Positions 56,374 through 64,000 of a DNA stretch of 64,000 nucleotides are shown one piece after another. Positions within the stretch are counted from its first letter, which is position 1. Each line of letters opens with the position of its first letter. Where the stretch lies: NCBI GenBank assembly GCA_036426205.1, contig CM071568.1, positions 225,224,239 to 225,288,238 of the forward strand, given 5' to 3'. The notes under the pieces were generated by a model. It did no database searches and was not told the origin of the DNA. It was given only the letters and a program-made list of their open reading frames with translations. A program made the position numbers and the translations under genes. This DNA comes from Ascaphus truei (taxonomy: Eukaryota; Chordata; Amphibia; Anura; Ascaphidae).

Positions 56374-56538
56374 TACACCTCTGCAGGTTCCCTTCCATTT
56401 TTTACCCTTGCATGGGAACATCTTCATAAAGTCATATATAAATACAGCCTGTTGTACCTTTTACATTTTCTCATTCACCCACATACAATACTCTTCTGCT
56501 CCATAGTTCGCTAGACAGCACTCCTCACATTACATAGG

Positions 56539-56670
56539 AATGACTCCTGTTAACATTCCATCTCTGTGTATAAGAATGACTCCTGTTAACATTCTCTCTC
56601 TCTGTATATGAGAATGACTCCTGTTAATAGTCTCTCTCTTTGTATAGGAATGGCTCCTGTTAACATTCCC
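56539..56670. repeat. ~45-bp minisatellite (3 units)
   Basis: GAATGACTCCTGTTAACATT followed by a CT-rich tract and TGTATA, repeated three times with small changes. Confidence 0.9.
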
Positions 56671-57399
56671 CGTAACTGCATATCTGATCCTGGCCACTTA
56701 GACATCTATTTGTCACTATTCATACTTGCTGGGGAACGACCACTTCCTCAAAGATACTTGACCTAGGCTTTCACTGTCATGGAACTGTCACTTCCTCAAA
56801 GGGGTATTTACTACTGAAACATAGGGATCTGGTTACCTGCCAGATCCTCTGACATCCTGGGGTCTTCTATTCCTTGCCCTCTGGGATACGTAAGCATTCC
56901 CTTCTGTGGGACATGCATCTCTCTTTTGGGCCAAACTAAGGGTTCCTGACTACTTGGGTCTGTCCCTGACTGAAACATAATAAAGCGGCCTGACCTGTGC
57001 TATACTTGGGGAAGCACATCTCCTACCTCTACTCCCTGAGGTCCCACCTCTCCTCCCATGTTGACATCTGGCACTCCTGGAACCTGACTTGCCAGAAATC
57101 TCTGTGCCTTATATACCCACTATGACACAGCACCTCTGTGTCACTACTGGGCAGGGCTAGCGTCTCTTCTCATTAACCCCTAGCATTACTTCTAGTAACC
57201 CAACAGGGGGATGGGGGGGGAGGGGAGGTTGAATATATAAACGAGATTGTACAGATATGGTCTAGTAAGATGAACATTTATAACATCCAGATAGTACAAA
57301 TAATATTAGTCTACAAATAATAATAGTGCTTGCTTGTCAAACAGCAGTTATAACTGTGTAATCCCTAGAGCAGCAGAGGTGGTATCCATTTTCTTCTAA
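56671..57399. other. Intronic sequence without recognised feature
   Basis: Contains a G-run near 57207-57225; otherwise nothing identified. Confidence 0.55.
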
Positions 57400-58193
57400 C
57401 CCAGTAGAGTGAGGTTGCCCATGTTCTGTTCTTTTATGTAATCTCACCTGGCCTCAGTAACTCATAGCCCTCAGTACATATTGTTACTTTGTGCTTGAAG
57501 TGCTTTCAAGGTTACAAACACAATTAACAAAATAGATATCCCTTGGAGGTATGCTGTTAGTAGACAGTGTGCACTGCAACCCATCAGCTGGTTTTGCTCA
57601 CACTGCTAGAGCTGTTGTTCTGAATAACAGAGACTGTGTGGGTTCAACTTCTGCTCATGTTGGGTCTGGCACCATACCCCATTCCTAAGGAGCCTTAGAC
57701 TTGTCAACTCAATAACATTGTGTGCTGTGGGACGGCAGTGGAATCACTTTCTACAGTTTGTAGTATTTTATGTATTGTAAAATAAAGTATTTCAATTCAG
57801 TGTGTCTGGCACTCTGGCAGATGGCACAATGAATATTTTTGTCCTTGTTTTGTTATCGTGGGCCAATTTTTGTGCATATCCATCATGTAGCACCAGAATA
57901 AGTACATATACCTGTGGTAGCTCCCTCCCCCAGCTTCCTTTTAAAGCAGACCACTTCCACTGACAGTGATACTACCTATCAGCTTGTTTAGCTCACACTG
58001 CTATAGCTGTGGCTTAGAAGACTTGGAAATTAATTAATGAAGTGGTCATGGGTTCTAGTCCTGGTTGGTCTGACACTATTGCAGCCAGTAGGTTGGTATA
58101 GAATCTTTTTTAGAAAGTGTTGGACGGGACTCATTTAAATATACTTTATATAGTCATTAGCATATCTCTCAGGTGTGCTTCTTTTTCAGCACA
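57400..58193. mobile_element. 0.8-kb dispersed repeat, copy 2
   Basis: Same left boundary (CCCAGTAGAGTGAGG) as the 52147 copy. Similarity runs to TTTTTCAGCACAG, after which this copy continues (GCGTGTCTCCCTAATTTATT) to at least 58250. Differs from copy 1 mostly by single-base indels. Confidence 0.9.
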
Positions 58194-58259
58194 GGCGTGT
58201 CTCCCTAATTTATTTGGAGGGACTTTTGAGGGGATATATATAGAATTGGCGACTGCTAA

Positions 58260-59222
58260 TAAACTTAGAAAGGTCTCTCCCCCTCTCGATTTGGAATACA
58301 TTTGCAGATTGTCAAAAATTCGTCCGGGAACGGATTGTTCTTTGCCTCTGAAAGAAAAAAAATCTGCAATTGCTGATTTCTCTTTTGGTGAATGATTCGC
58401 GGATCAAAGGAACCGCCTGATTCGAGGCAGATCCAAATTTTCAAAAAGATTCGCGCATCTCAATTCCTACCCCAGATAGCCCATCCGGAGCTGCTACCGG
58501 CACCCCATTCGGAGAGGTTTGTAGCTCTGGAAGCAGGGTGTCATCTGAGCTGAAATTAATATGGTTCAGCTTTGGAGACCCCTGTGTCAAACCTATGTTA
58601 CAAAATAAAAAAAATTGCAAAATAAAATCTCTTGTTTAAATGATTATGTATAATGCATCCTCAAGTTCTCTCAAGGTAGCTCATTGGGTTTTTATCTCGT
58701 CTCCCCGACCATGGTTGGCGGATAGAAGGTAGTGGGGTGTTAGTTTGTTAGAGACATGGGAACAGGCTAGATTGGGCCAAGTGGTTTATCAGGATCAGAA
58801 GCAAGTAGCTTGCAGAGGAAGAACAATTAGACGTGGGGAAGTGGTTGGCAAGGAAAGGCAGCATATATGCAGTAAAAGCAAGCCATGATGACCATGCTTT
58901 TCACAACCTAATATTGATGCCTGCTTCATTGGGGCACAGGAAACGGAGAAATTCATATTTGTGGAAGTTAAATGGGTTTTGCATGAAGGTTTAAGGAAAG
59001 CAACTGCCCTCATCCTTCACCTAGTCACCTAGACATTGTTAAGTGAAGACATTCCAATGTTTCGATAATTAAAAGCCAGGAGATCTGTACTTGTAATTTA
59101 TGTTTTCTTTGTGACAAAAATAACATGAAGTGATTTGAATTAGTAGGACAATTCATCATATACTTTATATATTCGACTAGATATGATTTGAGGGGACTTA
59201 TCTTTGGGGATAAGTTGGTTCT
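58260..59222. other. Intronic sequence, mostly featureless
   Basis: 58480-58570 shares blocks with the foldback element near 51758 (GTCTCC / CAGCTCTGGGG-type). No gene. Confidence 0.5.
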
Positions 59223-59226
59223 TTAA

Positions 59227-59621
59227 AGGGGCATTTCCCTCCCCATCCCCCTTTTTATGTATAGAATGCAGGGGGCTCCCTGATCTTAACCGTATTAATT
59301 CCAGCTCCAGGGACCCCCAGTTCCCGATATACTTATTAGAGAAGGTGACGCCAGTACTTCATGGAGGTTTAAATTTCCCTTGCATCACGCAGGCCAATAT
59401 GAAGCAGTGGTAGATGATGTCACAGCTTCCTATTGGCCCGTGTGACCGGTAAATGTAAACCTCCATTTTGTCTCCCCTGAAGGGGACAGTATTGGCGGCA
59501 TCTTCCCCGGTAAATGTCTCGGGAACCATGGGGTGCCTGGAGCTGACATTAGCGCAGTTCAGCTACGTCGAGACCTCCTGCTTCATATACACGTACCAAA
59601 AAAAATGTGGGGGGGTGACCT
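59227..59621. mobile_element. TTAA-type MITE (395 bp)
   Basis: TTAA at 59223-59226 and 59622-59625. Ends AGGGGCATTTCCC and GGGGGGTGACCT are partly inverted. Imperfect, so family assignment is tentative. Confidence 0.55.
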
Positions 59622-59625
59622 TTAA

Positions 59626-60388
59626 GTAGTTTTATTACCAGGAAATCTAGTTTTGCTCCTTCTTTATGATTTGTAGCTTCAAAGGAGCTATAGGTCAGAA
59701 AACAGTATTATCAATGTTTTTATGTCCTTAATTAATTTCCAAGTCTGCAAGAAAGCTGTATGCCAAATGCTTTTAAAGAAAAAATGATGTGCCAAAACAC
59801 TTCACTGGTTTGTTTAATGATATTTATATGACTCAATATAACACAGCATTAATTTCCTGGCGCATTCTAAACATCAGAAGAGATCAGTATGTACTAATTG
59901 CAGACTTGTTTTTATCACCGCACTAACATTTAGTACATTTCTGTAATTCTATTTTTTTTTTTAGATGCTAGTGCAACTTTTACAATTTAGATTTGTATTG
60001 CACTATTAGAGAATAAGATTGCAATTTATCCTAGACGTATTATTATGAAAATCCCATATTTTTGCCTGTTTGAGCCTCGAACCTCAGGAAGCTATTATTT
60101 CTGTATGGAAGTCCGATCCTGGGGGTGGTGATTGATGAAGGTTAAAACTGAGCCTTTATCCAGGAGGCTATGAAGAATCATTATTCCGCCATTCAATTCT
60201 GCTTGTTTTGTTTATTTTTCTGGTCAGTAAGCAGATAAGTTTAACAACTGTGTGAAACTAGGTGCCCGGTTAGTAAAATTTAGGTTTTGCAGCCCAGCTT
60301 AATGAAGCAGTGCTATGCTTCAATGTATAGTACCTTCTGGTGCTGGAAGGCACCTTATGGCTCATTCAAGTGCATGGGCTGGAAAGTG
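59626..60388. other. Intronic sequence without recognised feature
   Basis: AT-rich; nothing identified. Confidence 0.6.
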
Positions 60389-60396
60389 TTTTATAG

Positions 60397-60726
60397 CAGG
60401 GGTGCGCAAAGTGGGGGGCGCAATATCTTTCTGGGGGGGCGCAGCGTTGCAGAGGCTCCACGCTCTTCCCCAAGGCATTTAAATTAAATGCCGGGGGATC
60501 CCGTAGGGCCTCTGCAACTCTAAACTTACCTTGACTCTGCCGGCATCAGGACTCGTGTCCATGGCAACGCCGCGGCGTCGTGACGTCACACTCGTCAAAT
60601 TACGCCTTGGGGGACATCACATGACCCTGCGGTGTCATTTGATGCCGCATCAAGGTAAAGGAAAGGGCACGAGCAACAGAGGAGGAAAGGCAGGGGGGCA
60701 CAGCAGCAAAAGTTTGCTGTCCCCTG
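60397..60726. mobile_element. hAT-type MITE, copy 3 (330 bp)
   Basis: Exact 8-bp duplication TTTTATAG at 60389-60396 and 60727-60734. Termini CAGGGGTGCGCAAAG and AAAGTTTGCTGTCCCCTG. The GC-rich interior resembles copy 2. Confidence 0.92.
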
Positions 60727-60734
60727 TTTTATAG

Positions 60735-62043
60735 CATGGTGCCACTTACAGTAGTAAGTATGGCCTCTAATGATTATAACTCTTGTTTTAGAATATTAGA
60801 GTTTTGCCTGTTTTTGTTTCAGTTAATAATAATTGCCCGGTGCCTGATGTTTTTTCTGGTATCCTGAATTCTTTAGTTGGTGGCACATCCAGAAAAGTCC
60901 ACCAAGTGTCTTCTCCTGTTCATATGAACAGTTCCTCATTAAGGTACTTTAGTAGCGTGATGTTTCCACCTGGACTGTGTATACAACCAGGATACTCAGG
61001 AAGGCTCTAATAATACCCAGTAGTTTTTAAAGCAATAAGCTTAATTTTAAATTGAGTCAAGAATGGACACAAATGAATAAAATAACTGGTATTTACTATG
61101 AGTACGTATGCACTAGGTGCAGTAGTGGGATGCCAATCTGATTCCATACAGCTTCATGCAGTATACAGACAGAGACACACACTATATATCTATATATCTC
61201 TATATATCCTCAATGCAACCATTTTGCAACAGATGAAATGTACTTCCTAGAAGCAGAGTGTGACGGAGCGGCAAGTAGGTGAGGTCAGATAAGAGTCCAC
61301 ACATGCATTTCTGAGTAAACCATAACATTTGAGTGGTTTTATGCTCCACAAAACAACTAAAACATTAGGTGCAATGCCCCTTTAAGCAAAACCAACCCAT
61401 AAAATAAAATTCTATTCCCTTTAGGGGAACTAACTCACTCTTAAGCCCTTTATAACTGGGCCTCCAGCTAAGCTGGTTACCGACCCAAAACATATGCTGC
61501 AATACAATATCTGGAAACAATATATAAAGTCTTATCTGCGTGTGTTCTGGTCCGGCATATCCGGTTTCTCCAGATGCAGGCGTTGAAGTCCTCCTGCTCC
61601 CAGAAAGTCTTTTGCCCTGTCCGTGCAGATTTCTCTTCTGTGTGGGGCTTTGGGTTCACCACTGTTCCCAGGCAAAACCTTTTGGTGAACAAGCCTGGAT
61701 CCCTACGGGCAGGAGCTCCGTTATCTGTGTTCCTCTAACAGAGACTCCAACAGGGACTCTGACAAGCAGTTACTTTCTGCCTTTTACACCCTGCTCAGTC
61801 AGTAGTTTCACACACCACATGCATAAAACCCGACACCAGTGCAGTTTCCTGCCCTGTAAAGGGAGTTTAACTCCTTGACTCCCCTTACACAGAGGAATAC
61901 ACATCACCACTTTGGAAAAACCTTCAGTAACTTGTCTGTAGCTGCAATGAGTAGTGTATACTGAGTTGTAACAAGAAAGAGTTTTCCCTAAATATGCAGG
62001 GGTTACTGGAAGTAGCTTAGCATGACACGGAAATACACTGAGA
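60735..62043. other. Intronic sequence without recognised feature
   Basis: Short TATATC repeats near 61185-61208; no gene supported. Confidence 0.6.
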
Positions 62044-62462
62044 ACCTAATGCAGGCCTGAACAACATACGGCCCACAGGCCGCATGCGGCCTGCTGGGAC
62101 TCCCTGTGCGGCCCACGATGGCCCTCTCCGCCTCCCCTTCCCGTTCGCCTCCCCTTCCCTTCCTTGGTAGACTGACGCACTGACGCGCTCACGCACTGAC
62201 GCGATCTCTCTCCTCTCACTCTCCTCCCCCGCTGAGCCTGCTCCAGAAGCTGCAGTTGACGCGCGGATGCACTACCCCCTCCCCCCCAAGCCCGCTCTAG
62301 CAGTGTGACCCGGAGCTTCCGGGGTCGGCTGCTAGAGCGCGCTTCTTAACTTCACCTTGCCCTGGTACTGGTAGCCGCACGGCTAAAACCTCCTGGCTGA
62401 GGCCCGCTTCCGCTGCCACCATCTCGATCAGGTAGGGAAGGGGGGGTTGAGGATGAGTGGGA

Positions 62463-62865
62463 CTGCTGAAGGGTGCTAGGGGGGACTGCTGAAGGGTGCT
62501 GGGGGGGAATGCTGAAGGGTGCTGGGGGGGATGCTGAAGGGCTGGGGGGGACTGTGAAGGTGTGGGGGGGGACTGCTGAACCGGTGGGGGGGGGGGGTGT
62601 GAGGATGAGTAGGATTGTGAGGGTGCTCGGGGGGACTGCTGAAAGGTGCTGGGGGGAGATTATGAAGGGTGCTGGGGGGACTGCTGAAAGGTGGGGGGGA
62701 GGGGGGGGGGTTGCGGATGAGTGGGACTGCTGAAGGGTGACTGGGGGATTATTATGAGGGTGCTGGGGGGGACTGCTGAAAGTTGTGGGGGGTGGGATGA
62801 GTGGGACTGCTGAAGGGTGCTGGGGGGACTGTGAAGAAAGGTGCTGGGGGAGTTATGAAGGGTGA
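62463..62865. repeat. G-rich minisatellite 1 inside hAT element
   Basis: Variable units of about 22 bp built from GACTGCTGAAGGGTGCTGGG with runs of 4-12 G. Confidence 0.92.
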
Positions 62866-62884
62866 TTGAGGTGGCAGGGGGTTT

Positions 62885-63090
62885 ATGAGTGGAGGTGCAA
62901 GGGGGGAGAGTGATGTGAGGTGCAGGGGCGGGAGGGTGATGTGAGGTGCAGGGGGTATGATGTGAGGTGCAAGGGGGGAGAGTGATGTGAGGTGCAAGGG
63001 GGGAGAGTGATGTGAGGTGCAGGGGCGGGAGGGTGATGTGAGGTGCAGGGGGGGAGTGTGATGTGAGGTGCAGGAGCGGTGGGATGTGTG
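62885..63090. repeat. G-rich minisatellite 2 inside hAT element
   Basis: Units of about 24-28 bp built from GATGTGAGGTGCAGGGG and GGGAGAGT. Confidence 0.92.
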
Positions 63091-63394
63091 TGGTGTGCAG
63101 GTGGTTATTGTGTGTTTGATGTGGAGGGGGAGTATTATGTTTGTGGGTGTGGGGGAGAGATGGGGGTATGAGAGATAGATGGGGAGTATCGCAGAGGTTG
63201 ATAGTGAGGGGTTCTGGTGGAGATATGAGGATGATGATGTGAGGTGCTGGGGGAGATATATGAGGATGATGAGGGGTGCTGGAGGAGAGATGATGATGAT
63301 GAGTATGATGATTTTACCCGTGCAGCCCAAATTTTTTTTCCTTGGAGCAGTTCGGCCCTTCTCATTTTACAAGTTGTGCAGGCCTGACCTAATG

Positions 63395-64000
63395 TATATT
63401 CAAATTAACACGAAATTATGTACTGGTAATAAAATAAACCTAACATAGCTGTAAGGCTAATTTCTTAACTATCTAGAATGCACTTAACTAGCATAGTACA
63501 TGTGAGGGACCACTCACATATATGATGCACTTTTTTTGCAATGGCCCACTTGTTGGTGTGTTAGAGATAGCCAGTGCAGACTAAAGTTGAGTGATGGAGA
63601 GGGATAAAGTTGTGTAGAATTTAATAAAACATTTTAGAGAATTGGATGCAGTCAAAGTTGTAACTTGAAACGGTAAACGAGCAGATTCTCACAGTGACTG
63701 ATGATAAACATACTCATCTCTTTTACTGACTGTGTCTGTCTTCACTTCAGCCAGGGCACTTTTAACTAGAGATGGGTGAACCTGTCCAAGTCTGTTCCCC
63801 AGAATTTCCCGGGCTTTCCTGTCAAAATCTGTTCCGCGGGATAAATTCCGCAGACGGATTGTTTCAATCTGTGCATATTAGTTAAAATACCTTTTATCTG
63901 ACTTGGTTGCGTGGCTTTAAAATAACCCACTGGCAGGATTAACCTAAATCCATTCCACGGATTGTGTTTATTTCTAATCATTTTTGTAATAAAAAAATGT
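63395..64000. other. Intronic sequence to window end
   Basis: 63768-64000 (AGAGATGGGTGAACC...) resembles a dispersed frog repeat also echoed near 58320-58440. No gene. Confidence 0.5.

Larger units (their letters stand above)
62052..63386. mobile_element. Non-autonomous hAT element with internal minisatellites (1335 bp)
   Basis: Termini CAGGCCTGAACAAC and GTTGTGCAGGCCTG are inverted. The 8-bp duplication ACCTAATG lies at 62044-62051 and 63387-63394. The interior has no transposase; it is GC-rich, then filled by two G-rich tandem arrays. Confidence 0.93.
17154..64000 (+). other. ANO10: ANO10 terminal intron (inferred)
   Basis: No further ANO10 coding sequence was recognised through the end of the window and no other host gene is supported, so the interval is read as a single intron of at least 46.8 kb filled with transposons. 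17154-17660 holds nothing identifiable. This is inference: a short or diverged last exon could have been missed. Confidence 0.6.

Overview
This is vertebrate nuclear DNA, most likely from an anuran amphibian with a large, repeat-rich genome. The evidence is one split protein-coding gene with GT-AG introns, high similarity to vertebrate ANO10, and a repeat mix typical of frogs: Penelope-like, L2-like, Tc1, hAT, TTAA-type and Harbinger-type elements plus several LTR families. The species cannot be named from the sequence.

The only host gene recognised is ANO10 (TMEM16K, an intracellular anoctamin), read on the + strand. Four consecutive phase-0 exons lie at 817-891, 4473-4649, 6107-6298 and 17025-17153. 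They encode transmembrane segments of the conserved C-terminal half, including the TM6-TM8 acidic residues that bind calcium in this family. The last coding exon was not found, so the window from 17154 to 64000 appears to be one final intron of at least 46.8 kb. Everything else is intronic.

Layout by coordinate. 1-6.3 kb: exons, microsatellites and one inverted-repeat element. 7.3-16.8 kb: a pogo/Tigger-like fragment, then a full-length but frameshifted Ty3/Gypsy retrotransposon (8189-16837, 4-bp target duplication). 17.7-20.1 kb: a Penelope-like element with inverted terminal repeats, a GIY-YIG endonuclease remnant, a hammerhead ribozyme and an exact 15-bp target duplication. 23.3-28.6 kb: an LTR element with no gag-pol but one uninterrupted 1148-codon antisense ORF. 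28.7-43.6 kb: simple repeats, two L2-like LINE 3' ends (one split by a solo LTR), hAT, TTAA, Tigger and Harbinger MITEs, long hairpins and a minisatellite. 43.7-45.3 kb: a complete Tc1 element with a broken transposase. 46-64 kb: a second well-formed hammerhead, a foldback element with a nested insertion, two more solo LTRs, more MITEs and a 1.3-kb hAT element carrying two G-rich minisatellites.

The points most worth following are the two hammerhead ribozymes with palindromic stem III, the 1148-codon ORF spanning LTR-internal-LTR, and the indel-dominated divergence between repeat copies. That last pattern suggests long-read consensus errors may inflate the apparent decay of the Gypsy pol region.
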